The position numbers and the translations under genes were made by a program. Positions 33,271 through 41,779 of a stretch of 64,000 nt of DNA are shown in pieces. Position 1 is the stretch's first letter, and each line of letters opens with the position of its first letter. The stretch spans positions 1 to 64,000 of the forward strand of contig NZ_JBMERR010000011.1 of NCBI RefSeq assembly GCF_048820915.1, given 5' to 3'. This DNA is from Cribrihabitans_A pelagius (GTDB lineage: Bacteria > Pseudomonadota > Alphaproteobacteria > Rhodobacterales > Rhodobacteraceae). Under the pieces are notes generated by a model, which saw nothing but the letters and a program-made list of their open reading frames with translations, made no database searches and was not told the origin of the DNA.

Positions 33271-33316
33271 CCGTCTTCGCAGCCGCCGCGCCTGCCTGAC
33301 GCAGCGCGGCGGACGG

Positions 33317-34678
33317 CTACAGGCGGGGCAGGGAGATGCGCACGGCGGTGCCGCGTCCGGCGGGCAGCAGGCGGACCGTTCCCCCGTGCCGGCGCATCAC
33401 GTCTCGCACGATCGACAGACCCAGCCCGCTGCCGTCGCCGCTGCGCAGCTGTCCGAACCTGCGAAAGGCGGTCTCCCTCTGGTCCGGCGGAATGCCGGCA
33501 CCGTCGTCTTCGACCAGAAGAACCGCCTCGCCGCCGCCGTCTCCCCCGCGCTGCGTGCGCACCGTGATGCGGGTCATTCCGGGGCCGCCGTGGGTCAGGG
33601 CGTTTTCGATCAGGTTGGTGATGGCCTCGCCGATCAGAACCGGGTCGCCCTCGACCGCAAGCGGATCCGGGGCGCGGGCAAATTCGAACTCGAGGTCGCG
33701 GGACAGGACCGCCGGCCCCAGATCGCTGCACACCTGCGCCGCGGTATCGCTCAGGTCCAACCGCTCGCAGGCGCGCGCGCCCTCATAGCGCAGCCGTTCC
33801 AGCGACAACAGCTGGTTGGCCAGCCGGGCCGACTTGCGCGCCGCGGCTACGAGCTTCTCTTGGTGCTGGCGGCGTGCGCCGGGACCGCGCACATCGGGAA
33901 GCGTCTCCGCCAGGGACAACAGCGCCGACGCCGGGTTGCGCAGCTGGTGGGCCGCGTCGGAGATGAAGGCCTGGTGCGCCTCGATGCTTCCCTGCACCTG
34001 GGAAAACAGCCGGTTCAGGGTGGCGACGATGCCCGACACCTCCTTGGGCACCGGGCGGCGGATATGGCCGAGGTCGTCCGGCGAGCGGCGCTGGATCGCG
34101 TCCTGCAGGTCGTTCAAAGGCCTGAGGCCGATCTGCACCCCGAACCAGACCACCAGGGCCAGCGCTGCCATCAGCCCCGCTATCAGGGCCGCGGCCCGAA
34201 AGGCAAGCGCGGCGGCAAAGGCATTGCGGTCGCTCACCCGCTGCCAGACGGTCACCACCGTTTCGCCGGTGAGATTGCCGATGGTGGTGGTTTCAAACAT
34301 GCGCATGACGCGCACCGGCTCGCCCCGGTAGTCCGCCACGAAGAACTGCGGGCCGTCCTTGCCGGCGGGGTCTTCGGATCTGGGCGGGTAGGCGTAGCCG
34401 GTCACATAGATCCCGCCCGGGCCGGTGACGTGATAGAACATCTCTCCGCCGCCCGCGTCCGAGATGAACCGCCGTGTCTGCGGCGACAGCGCGTCCCCTT
34501 CGGAAATCGCCACATCGCGCGAGATCGCCAGGGCGGCGGCCAGAAGGCTGCGGTCGAACAGGTCCTCCGAGGTGCGCTGCGCCACTTCGAAGCGCCAGAT
34601 CCCGAGCAGGACCGAGACCAGCAGCAGCGGCGGCAGGATCAGCAGGAACAGCCGCATCCGCAGCGACATGGAGCTCAT
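33317..34678 (-). CDS. tctE: Sensor histidine kinase (TctE-like)
   Basis: 453 aa membrane kinase. TM1 at about 11-28 and TM2 at about 158-180 bracket a periplasmic sensor domain. A HAMP-like segment precedes the dimerisation helix with His244 (ISDAAHQLRNPASAL), and the ATPase domain carries ENALTHG, VEDDGAGIPP and GSGLGLSIV. It senses an external tri- or dicarboxylate and signals to the response regulator. Start ATG at 34678 overlaps the regulator stop as ATGA. Confidence 0.88.
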   Translation of the reverse strand: MSSMSLRMRLFLLILPPLLLVSVLLGIWRFEVAQRTSEDLFDRSLLAAALAISRDVAISEGDALSPQTRRFISDAGGGEMFYHVTGPGGIYVTGYAYPPRSEDPAGKDGPQFFVADYRGEPVRVMRMFETTTIGNLTGETVVTVWQRVSDRNAFAAALAFRAAALIAGLMAALALVVWFGVQIGLRPLNDLQDAIQRRSPDDLGHIRRPVPKEVSGIVATLNRLFSQVQGSIEAHQAFISDAAHQLRNPASALLSLAETLPDVRGPGARRQHQEKLVAAARKSARLANQLLSLERLRYEGARACERLDLSDTAAQVCSDLGPAVLSRDLEFEFARAPDPLAVEGDPVLIGEAITNLIENALTHGGPGMTRITVRTQRGGDGGGEAVLLVEDDGAGIPPDQRETAFRRFGQLRSGDGSGLGLSIVRDVMRRHGGTVRLLPAGRGTAVRISLPRL

Positions 34679-35346
34679 GCGCTGCCAGCCTCCAGCATGT
34701 AGCCAAGCCCGCGGGCGGTCTTGATCTTCACGCCGTAGGGCTCCAGCCGCTTGCGCAGGCGCGAGACATGCGGCTCGATCGCGCTTTCGCCGTGGTCCGC
34801 GCCAGTGCCGTAGACATGCGTGATCAGCTGCGCCTTGGAGACGATGCGCCCGCGCCGTTCCAGCAGGCATTCCAGCGTCGCCACCTCCTTGCGCGGCAGA
34901 TCCAGCGGCTGCTCGTCCAGCATCAGCTGGCGGCTGGTGCGGTCGAAGACCAGGGGTCCCAGCGTGTCGCGGGCCGTGAACTGCAAGTCCTTGCGCCGCG
35001 CCATCGCGCGCAGCCGGGCCTCCAGCTCGTCGATCTCGAAAGGTTTGGTGAGGTAGTCGTCGGCGCCCGCGTCCAGCCCCGCCACCCGTTCGGCGGTCTC
35101 CGCCCGGGCGGTCAGCAGGATCACCGGCGTGCCGTCGCCGCGGCGGCGCAGCGCCCGCAACACCTCCAGCCCGTCCCGTCCCGGCAGGTTCAGGTCGAGC
35201 ACGACAAGATCGGCGCCCTCGCGCGCCAGGAAGGCTTCCGCCGCGTCACCGTCATGCAGCAGGTCGACGGAATGCCCCCGGTCCCGCAGGCGGGACGCGA
35301 TTCCATGGGCCAGGGCCTCGTTATCTTCGATCACGGCGATACGCAT
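34675..35346 (-). CDS. tctD: Response regulator (TctD-like, OmpR family)
   Basis: 223 aa. Receiver domain 1-115 with phospho-acceptor Asp51 (VVLDLNLPGRDGL), acidic Glu7-Asp8, and Lys101 (LTKPFE). The C-terminal winged helix (about 130-220) has LECLLERRGRIVSKAQLITH and ESAIEPHVSRLRKRLEPYGV. It is divergent from tctC, so it most likely activates the transporter operon, as in the Salmonella tct system. Confidence 0.9.
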   Translation of the reverse strand: MRIAVIEDNEALAHGIASRLRDRGHSVDLLHDGDAAEAFLAREGADLVVLDLNLPGRDGLEVLRALRRRGDGTPVILLTARAETAERVAGLDAGADDYLTKPFEIDELEARLRAMARRKDLQFTARDTLGPLVFDRTSRQLMLDEQPLDLPRKEVATLECLLERRGRIVSKAQLITHVYGTGADHGESAIEPHVSRLRKRLEPYGVKIKTARGLGYMLEAGSA

Positions 35347-35495
35347 GGCTAATACTTTGTCAGGTTGCGCAAGTTTCGCGCAAGGTTGGGAGGGCAAGGT
35401 GCAGCCGTTGGAGGAGGGATTCTGTCCCTTGGGAGAAATCGAACACGCCGCCAGACTGCGGTCCAGCGGCCCAATAGGTCTACGGGAGGACACCA

Positions 35496-36572
35496 ATGAC
35501 CATCAAGCAACTTGCAACCTCGGTTGCCGCAGCCGCGCTGGCCGCATCGCCGGCCCTTGCCGAAGCCGACTTTGCCGGTGAGACGATCGAATGGGTCATC
35601 CCGTTCTCGGAAACCGGCGGGTCGGCCAAATGGGCCAACTTCTTTGCGCCGCTGCTGTCCGAAGAGCTGCCGGGCAAGCCCACCGTGGTTGTGAAGTTCA
35701 TGCCGGGCGCAGGCTCCACCAAGGGCGCGAACTGGTTCCAGGAGCAGAAGCATGAGGACGGCACGCTGCTGTTCGGCACCTCCGGCTCCACCCAGTTCCC
35801 CTATCTGCTGGACGATCCGCGCGTGCGCTACGAGTACGGCGACTGGGTTGCGGTGATGGCCACCGGCACCGGCGGCGTGGCCTATCTGAACGCCGAGGAC
35901 GGCGCCAAGTTCGACGGCTCCGCCAACGGGCTGAAGGACATCGACTTCATCTACGGCTCGCAGGGCGCGACGCGGCTGGACCTGGTGCCGCTCCTGGCCT
36001 GGGAAATGCTCGGCATGAACGTGGAGCCGGTCTTTGGCATCAAGGGCCGCGGCGACGGCCGCCTGATGTTCGAGCGCGGCGAGGCCACCATCGACTACCA
36101 GACCTCCTCGGGCTACCTCGGCGCCTCGGCTGACCTGGCCGCGCAGGGCAAGGCGGTGCCGATGATGACCTGGGGCGCGCTGGACGAGGACGGCAACATC
36201 GTCCGCGACCCGACCTTCCCGGACATCCCGACCTTCAAGGAAGTCTGCGAAGCCACCGACGGCTGCGAGACCGAAGGCGAGGCATGGGACGCGTGGAAAG
36301 CCTTCTTCGTGGCCGGCTTCCCGGTGCAGAAGATCGCCTTCCTGCCCGCAGGCACCCCGGACGGGGTGCGCGACGCCTACGCCGCCGCCTTTGACGCCGT
36401 GCGCAACCGCGAGGATTTTGGCAGCATCGCCTCCAAGCGCGTGGGCAAATACGGCGTCTTCGTCGGCGAAGGCGCTCGGAAGGCCGCCAAGGCGGGCACC
36501 ACGGTGTCGCCGGAAGCCAAGGCCTTCGTGATCAACTGGCTGCAGGAAGCCTACGGCGTTGCGCTGAACTAA
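35496..36572 (+). CDS. tctC: Tripartite tricarboxylate transporter binding protein TctC
   Basis: 358 aa periplasmic solute-binding protein of the TTT family. Signal peptide about 1-22 (TIKQLATSVAAAALAASPAL, cleaved near ALA-EA). Family features are VIPFSETGGSAKWANF and KFMPGAGSTKGANWFQEQ in the first lobe and ASGGYLGA-like DYQTSSGYLGAS in the second. It captures a carboxylate outside the cell for TctAB. GGGAGGA precedes the ATG; a stem-loop follows the stop. Confidence 0.9.
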   Translation: MTIKQLATSVAAAALAASPALAEADFAGETIEWVIPFSETGGSAKWANFFAPLLSEELPGKPTVVVKFMPGAGSTKGANWFQEQKHEDGTLLFGTSGSTQFPYLLDDPRVRYEYGDWVAVMATGTGGVAYLNAEDGAKFDGSANGLKDIDFIYGSQGATRLDLVPLLAWEMLGMNVEPVFGIKGRGDGRLMFERGEATIDYQTSSGYLGASADLAAQGKAVPMMTWGALDEDGNIVRDPTFPDIPTFKEVCEATDGCETEGEAWDAWKAFFVAGFPVQKIAFLPAGTPDGVRDAYAAAFDAVRNREDFGSIASKRVGKYGVFVGEGARKAAKAGTTVSPEAKAFVINWLQEAYGVALN

Positions 36573-36586
36573 GCGCGGCGGCCTGA

Positions 36587-36608
36587 GGCCCCGGCGCCGT
36601 CCGGGGCC
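36587..36608 (+). repeat. Stem-loop between tctC and tctAB
   Basis: GGCCCCGG (36587-36594) and CCGGGGCC (36601-36608) give a perfect 8-bp stem with 6-nt loop, 15 bp after the tctC stop and without a long U-run. It is probably an attenuating or mRNA-protecting element that keeps the binding protein in excess over the permease. Confidence 0.5.
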
Positions 36609-36646
36609 GGTTTCCACATATTTTCGAACAACTTGAGGTTGGGGCG

Positions 36647-38677
36647 ATGGATGTATTCGCTACCGCCATGCCGGCGCTTGGCCAGGCATGGGCGCTAATT
36701 CTGCAACCCGTGGTCCTGGGTTATCTGGTGCTGGGGGTGGTCATGGGGCTGGCCGTGGGGGTGTTCCCCGGGCTTGGCGGCATCGCCGGCCTGTCGCTGC
36801 TCTTGCCGTTCATGTTCGGCATGGACCCGGTCCTGGGCCTGGCGCTGATGGTGGGCATGGTGGCGGTGGTGCCGACATCGGATACCTTCGCTTCCGTGCT
36901 GATGGGCATTCCCGGCTCCTCCGCGTCGCAGGCGACGGTGCTGGACGGCTTCCCGATGGCGAAGAAAGGCCAGGCGGCGCGGGCACTGTCGGCCGCCTTC
37001 ACCTCCTCGCTGTTCGGGGGGCTGGTGGGGGCGCTGTTCCTCACCCTGTTCATCGTGGTGGCGCGGCCGCTGGTGCTGGCCTTCGGCCTGCCGGAGATGC
37101 TGATGATCTCGGTCCTCGGCCTGTCGATGGTGGCGGTCCTGGCGGGCCGGGTGGCGCTGAAGGGTCTGGCGGCGGCCGGCCTGGGCATGCTGATCGGCAC
37201 CATCGGCGAGGCTGATGCGGGCGGCAGCCTGCGGATGGCGAGCTATGACATCCCCTATCTCACCGACGGGCTGAAGCTGGTGATCGTCGGTCTGGGCATC
37301 TTTGCGGTGCCGGAGATCGTCTCGCTCCTGCGCCAGGACCGCTCCATCGCCAAGGACGCCAAGCTGGGCGCCGACTGGGGCGAAGGGGTGAAGGACTGGG
37401 CGGCCAACAAGTGGCTCTCGGTGCGCTGCTCGCTGATCGGCGTCGTGGTCGGGGTGATCCCCGGGCTGGGCGGCTCGGTGGTGGACTGGATCGCCTATGG
37501 CCATGCGGTGCAGAGCACCAAGGACAAGTCCGGCTTCGGCAAGGGCGAGATCCGCGGCATCGTCGGCCCGGAAAGCTCGAACAACGCCAAGGAGGGCGGC
37601 GGGCTGGTGCCGACGCTCCTGTTCGGCATCCCCGGCTCGGGCTCGATGGCGATCTTCATCGGCGCCATCGCGCTGCTGGGGTCTGGCGACATCGAGGTCG
37701 GCCCCTCGATGCTGCGCGACAACCTCGACATCACCTATTCCATCGTCTGGCTCCTGGCGCTGGCGAACGTGGCAGGCACCATCCTGTGCATCGCGGCCTC
37801 GGGCGGGATCGCCAGGCTGACGACGATCCGCTTCACTTACCTCGCGCCGTTCCTGTTCATGCTGATCTCCTTTGCGGCGTTCCAGTCCGGGCAGAACTTC
37901 GAGGACATCCTGGCGCTCTTCGCAATCGGGCTGACCGGCATCTTCCTGCGCCGCTTCGACTGGTCGCGCCCGGCCTTCCTGATCGGCTTCGTGCTCTCGA
38001 ACCCGGTGGAGAAATTCTCCAACCAGGCGTTCCAGATCGCCTCCTTCCGCTTCCGCAAGTCGTTTGAGGAAGGGCTGGATTACCTGTTCTCGCCGATCGT
38101 GATCGTGCTGCTGATCGTCACCGTGGTCTCGGTGGTGCTGGGCCTGCGCCAGGCCAAGTCGATCATGGCCGAGGGCAACGTGCAGTCCGGCTCCAAGCGC
38201 GCGCCGCTGGTCTTCCTGATGCTGTTGATGGCCTACGCCGCGGCGGCGCTGATCAACGCCAGCATGATCCCCGACTACAACATGACCGACAAGATCATCC
38301 CGCTGGCGGCCGGCGGCGTCACCCTGGCGGCGCTGCTGATCCTGCTGGGGCAGATGCTCCTGCGGCCCGAGACCGACGCGGTCTTTGCCGACAAGGAAGC
38401 CGCCGGGGAGGATGCGGATGCCTCATACGGCCTTTGGGGCACGCTGGCCTGGTTCGCGGGGCTGATCGCCGCGACCTATTTCGCGGGCTTCATCCTCGCG
38501 CTTCTGGGCTTTCTTGCCGCCTTCCTGCGGGTGCGGGCGCAGGCGTCCTGGCCAAAGACCCTGATCCTGACCGCCGCCGGCATCGCGCTGATGTGCGTGA
38601 TGGCAGGCGCGCTGAACCGCGACTTCCCGCCGGGGCTGCTGCAGGACGCAGTGGACCTGCCCTGGCCGCTGAAATGA
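36647..38677 (+). CDS. Fused tripartite tricarboxylate permease TctA-TctB
   Basis: 676 aa membrane protein. Residues about 1-500 are a full TctA: GLAVGVFPGLGGIAGLSLLL, FGIPGSGSMAIFIGAIALLG and many hydrophobic helices. Residues about 515-676 form the small subunit TctB with four further helices (FLMLLMAYAAAALINASMI, LTLAALLILLG-like, WFAGLIAATYFAGFILALLG, LILTAAGIALMCVMAGAL). TctB is normally a separate gene before tctA; none is present here. The fusion would fix a 1:1 stoichiometry. Sodium- or proton-driven carboxylate import. Confidence 0.9.
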   Translation: MDVFATAMPALGQAWALILQPVVLGYLVLGVVMGLAVGVFPGLGGIAGLSLLLPFMFGMDPVLGLALMVGMVAVVPTSDTFASVLMGIPGSSASQATVLDGFPMAKKGQAARALSAAFTSSLFGGLVGALFLTLFIVVARPLVLAFGLPEMLMISVLGLSMVAVLAGRVALKGLAAAGLGMLIGTIGEADAGGSLRMASYDIPYLTDGLKLVIVGLGIFAVPEIVSLLRQDRSIAKDAKLGADWGEGVKDWAANKWLSVRCSLIGVVVGVIPGLGGSVVDWIAYGHAVQSTKDKSGFGKGEIRGIVGPESSNNAKEGGGLVPTLLFGIPGSGSMAIFIGAIALLGSGDIEVGPSMLRDNLDITYSIVWLLALANVAGTILCIAASGGIARLTTIRFTYLAPFLFMLISFAAFQSGQNFEDILALFAIGLTGIFLRRFDWSRPAFLIGFVLSNPVEKFSNQAFQIASFRFRKSFEEGLDYLFSPIVIVLLIVTVVSVVLGLRQAKSIMAEGNVQSGSKRAPLVFLMLLMAYAAAALINASMIPDYNMTDKIIPLAAGGVTLAALLILLGQMLLRPETDAVFADKEAAGEDADASYGLWGTLAWFAGLIAATYFAGFILALLGFLAAFLRVRAQASWPKTLILTAAGIALMCVMAGALNRDFPPGLLQDAVDLPWPLK

Positions 38678-38695
38678 ACCCACGGAAAAGATGAC

Positions 38696-39784
38696 ATGAC
38701 ACAGACAGGCATTCCTTACGTTTTCATGCGCGGCGGCACCTCGCGCGGGCCCTTCTTCAACCGCGCCGACCTGCCCGTCGGCCGCGAGACACTGGCCGAA
38801 GTGCTGCTGGCGGCGCTCGGCTCCGGCCATCCGCTCAACATCGACGGGATCGGCGGCGGCGCGGCGGTCACCACCAAGGTGGCGATGCTGTCGCCCTCGG
38901 AAGATGACTGGGCCGACGTGGACTACTTCTTCGCCCAGGTCTCGGTCGAGGACCGGCTGGTGGATTTCAAACCCACCTGCGGCAATATCCTCTCCGGCGT
39001 CGGCCCCGCGGCGATCGAGATGGGGCTGGTCCGGCCCGGCGGCGACGAGACCGAGGTGAAGATCCGCGCCGTCAACACCGGGGCGAAGGTGCTGGCCAGG
39101 GTGCAGACCCCGGGCGGCGTGCTGACCTACGCGGGCGATGCCGAAATTGCAGGCGTGCCCGGAAGTGCCGCGCCCGTGGAGCTGAACTTCATGGGGGTGG
39201 CGGGATCGGCCACCGGTTCCTTCCTGCCCACAGGCAATCTCCGCGACACTTTCGGCGGGATCGAGGTGACCTGCATGGACGTGGCGATGCCCATGGTCAT
39301 CGCCCGCGCCGCGGATTTCGGCCTCACGGGTTATGAAACCGTGGCCGGGCTCGACGCAGACCGGGACTTCTTCGCCCGGATGGAGGCGATCCGGCTTGAG
39401 GCAGGGGAGGCGATGGGCATGGGGGATGTGTCCAAATCCGTCACCCCGAAATTCGGCCTGCTCGCCCCGGCGACGGACGGCGGCACCATTGCAACGCGCT
39501 ATTTTATGCCCTGGAACACGCACCCCTCGATGGCGGTGACCGGCGCGCAGTGCCTCGCCTCCTGTGCGCTGACGCCGGGCAGCGTGGCTGACGGGCTGCT
39601 CGACCGCCCCGCCGAAAGCCCGGCCAGCGTGGTGCTGGAACATGCCTCCGGCACCATCGCTGTGCTGGTGGACTTCGGGATGAACAACCATTTCACGCTG
39701 AGATCCGCGGGTCTCCTGCGCACCGCGCGCAAGCTGGCCGACGGCAAGATCTACGTGCCTGCCGGCCTCTGGGAGGGGGACTGA
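38696..39784 (+). CDS. PrpF-family carboxylate isomerase (aconitate/oxalomesaconate type)
   Basis: 362 aa protein of the PrpF/GalD family (diaminopimelate-epimerase fold). It opens with IPYVFMRGGTSRGPFF (6-21), followed by LNIDGIGGGAAVTTKVAM and FKPTCGNILSGVGPAAIEMG, where the Cys is the usual catalytic-base candidate, and C-terminal MPWNTHPSMAVTGAQCLASC. PrpF moves double bonds in aconitates, GalD tautomerises oxalomesaconate. With the tricarboxylate transporter just upstream, an aconitate-type substrate is the reasonable guess. Confidence 0.85.
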   Translation: MTQTGIPYVFMRGGTSRGPFFNRADLPVGRETLAEVLLAALGSGHPLNIDGIGGGAAVTTKVAMLSPSEDDWADVDYFFAQVSVEDRLVDFKPTCGNILSGVGPAAIEMGLVRPGGDETEVKIRAVNTGAKVLARVQTPGGVLTYAGDAEIAGVPGSAAPVELNFMGVAGSATGSFLPTGNLRDTFGGIEVTCMDVAMPMVIARAADFGLTGYETVAGLDADRDFFARMEAIRLEAGEAMGMGDVSKSVTPKFGLLAPATDGGTIATRYFMPWNTHPSMAVTGAQCLASCALTPGSVADGLLDRPAESPASVVLEHASGTIAVLVDFGMNNHFTLRSAGLLRTARKLADGKIYVPAGLWEGD

Positions 39785-39785
39785 C

Positions 39786-40601
39786 ATGCCGGTGATGAAC
39801 CTGCTGGTCGCGTTCAACGGCTCCGAAGGCTCTGTCGCGGCGCTGCGTTATGCGGCCTCCATGGCGCGCGCCGGGGGCGCCCATGTCACGGCGATGCTGG
39901 CGCACAGCTCGCACGAGGTGATCGACCGCCGTTCCCGCTGGATCCCCAAGGAGGCGCGGGCGCTTCTGGACGCGGCCAGCGCCGGTGTGCTGCGCGGGAT
40001 CGAAGAGACCTTCGAGCGGGAGCGCGCGGCGCTTGGACTCCCGGGCGACCTGCAGCTCCAGGAAGTGACCGGCCGCGTCGACAGCGTGCTCTCGGAGGCC
40101 GCGCGGCACTATGACATGCTGATCGCGGGCACGCGTTCCGGCGCCGATGACGCGCATGTCACCCTGCATCCCGACCGCATCGCGCTGATGTCCGGGCGGC
40201 CGGTGATCGTGGTTCCGGCAGGCTACGACGCGGGCGCCCGGCACAGCCACGCCGCGCTGGCCTGGGACGGCGGCCGCGCCGCCGCGCGCGCCTTGTCCGA
40301 CAGCCTGCGCCTGCTGGAGGCCGAAGGCCGCGTCAGCGTCCTGACCGTCGGCCGGCGCAGCACCTGGCCCATCGCCGGCCTGCTGACCCACCTGAAGCGC
40401 CACGGGGTCGAGGCCATCCACGAGGACTTTCCCGAAAGCCACCCGGTGGCCGCCACGCTGCTGTCTTACTGCGCGCGCCGCGATCCGTCGCTGCTGGTGC
40501 TGGGTGCCTACGAGCATTCCAAGTTCCGCGAGGATTTCCTTGGCGGAGTGACCGCCGAAGTGCTCTCGAAAACCCGTATCCCCGTCTTGTTGTCGCACTG
40601 A
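39786..40601 (+). CDS. Universal stress protein (double UspA domain)
   Basis: 271 aa, two Usp domains. The N-domain starts MNLLVAFNGSEGSVAALRYA. The C-domain ends LVLGAYEHSKFREDFLGGVT, which matches the G-x2-(G)-x9-G nucleotide motif, then SKTRIPVLLSH. It sits 1 bp after the PrpF-like gene, inside the carboxylate operon, which is unusual for a Usp and may link substrate use with energy state. Confidence 0.82.
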   Translation: MPVMNLLVAFNGSEGSVAALRYAASMARAGGAHVTAMLAHSSHEVIDRRSRWIPKEARALLDAASAGVLRGIEETFERERAALGLPGDLQLQEVTGRVDSVLSEAARHYDMLIAGTRSGADDAHVTLHPDRIALMSGRPVIVVPAGYDAGARHSHAALAWDGGRAAARALSDSLRLLEAEGRVSVLTVGRRSTWPIAGLLTHLKRHGVEAIHEDFPESHPVAATLLSYCARRDPSLLVLGAYEHSKFREDFLGGVTAEVLSKTRIPVLLSH

Positions 40602-40611
40602 GGACTGAGCC

Positions 40612-40773
40612 ATGACCGACTATGAAAAACTGAACCGGACACGCCGCGATCTGGAAGAGATCCGCGCCGGGCTGGCGGCTCGGATCGGGCAGGCCCGCGA
40701 CAGCAAACCCGATCTCCTTGTCTTGCACGAACGCATCAGCAAGGCCATCAAGGCGCTGTCCGGGCAAGGGTGA
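40612..40773 (+). CDS. Small charged protein, 53 aa, unknown
   Basis: ATG at 40612 to TGA at 40773, starting MTDYEKLNRTRRDLEEIRAG and predicted almost entirely helical with high charge. It lies between the Usp gene (10-bp gap, ACTGAGC before the ATG) and the 2-hydroxyacid dehydrogenase, on the same strand. Coding bias fits its neighbours (G/C third positions). No family recognised. Confidence 0.6.
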   Translation: MTDYEKLNRTRRDLEEIRAGLAARIGQARDSKPDLLVLHERISKAIKALSGQG

Positions 40774-40804
40774 CAGGCAAGGGCGGCAGGCAAGGGCAAC
40801 AGGC

Positions 40805-41779
40805 ATGAAGGTCCATATCCTCGACGACTGGTTCGACACCTTGCGCGGCCTGCCGTGCTTCGGGCTTTTGAAGAAACACGAGGTCACGGTGTGGACAGAC
40901 CATGAACCCGATGAGGCGGCGCTCGCGGCGCGGCTGCAGGACGCCGAGTGCGCCGTGCTGTTCCGCGAGCGCACCCGGGTCACGCGCGGACTGCTGGAGA
41001 GGCTGCCGCGGCTGAAGCTGATCTCGCAGCGCGGCGCCTATCCGCATGTGGACGTGCCGGCCTGCACGGACAATGGCGTGCTGCTGTGTTCCAACAAGGG
41101 CGCGGACGGCGCGAACTGCGCGGCCGCCGAGCTGACCTTTGCGCTGATCCTGTCGGCGATGCGCCAGCTGCCGCAGCAGATGGCGAGCGTGAAGGCGGGC
41201 GGCTGGCAGATCGGCGTAGGCCGGACCCTGCGCGGCCGGCGGCTGGGGCTTTACGGCTATGGCCGCATCGGCCGCGTGGTGGCCGGCTATGCCCGCGCCT
41301 TCGGCATGGAAGCGGTCTGGTGGTCCTCCGGGGAGGGCCGCGCGCGGGCCGCGGCTGACGGCGAGACCGTCGCCCCCAGCCGGGAGGCATTTTTTGCGCA
41401 GAGCGACGTGGTCTCCCTGCACCTGCGGCTGACACCCGGGACCCGCGGCATCGTCACGGCGCAGGATCTGGCGCAGATGCAGGCGCGCGCGGTGCTGGTG
41501 AACACCTCCCGCGCCGGGCTGATCGCGCCGGGTGCGCTGCTAGATGCGCTGAACGCGGGCCGCCCCGGCGTGGCGGCGGTGGACGTGTTCGACCGCGAGC
41601 CCCTCACCGATCCCTCGGACCCGCTGCTGGCGCATCCCAACCTGATCGCCACGCCGCACATCGGCTTTGTCACCGAGGACGAGTTCGACAAGCAGTTTTC
41701 GGACATCTTCGAGCAGGTGAACGCCTATGCCGAAGGCCGCCCGGTCCACATGATCAATCCGGACGCCGCCGGGCGATAA
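40805..41779 (+). CDS. D-2-hydroxyacid dehydrogenase
   Basis: 324 aa, NAD-dependent oxidoreductase between D-2-hydroxyacids and 2-oxoacids, SerA-like. Cofactor loop GLYGYGRIGRVVAGYA (148-163). Catalytic Arg236 (NTSRAGLI), Glu265 (DVFDREPL) and His285 (TPHIGF) are all present. It is the last gene of the tct-prpF-usp unit, and its 3' end overlaps the convergent AbrB-family gene by 26 bp. The natural substrate is not shown; a glycerate-, malate- or tartronate-like acid is likely. Confidence 0.85.
   Translation: MKVHILDDWFDTLRGLPCFGLLKKHEVTVWTDHEPDEAALAARLQDAECAVLFRERTRVTRGLLERLPRLKLISQRGAYPHVDVPACTDNGVLLCSNKGADGANCAAAELTFALILSAMRQLPQQMASVKAGGWQIGVGRTLRGRRLGLYGYGRIGRVVAGYARAFGMEAVWWSSGEGRARAAADGETVAPSREAFFAQSDVVSLHLRLTPGTRGIVTAQDLAQMQARAVLVNTSRAGLIAPGALLDALNAGRPGVAAVDVFDREPLTDPSDPLLAHPNLIATPHIGFVTEDEFDKQFSDIFEQVNAYAEGRPVHMINPDAAGR

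Noticed and set aside
36587..36608. Full transcription terminator after tctC
   Set aside because: The stem has no U-run and lies within an operon whose next gene is the cognate permease, so attenuation or processing is more plausible.
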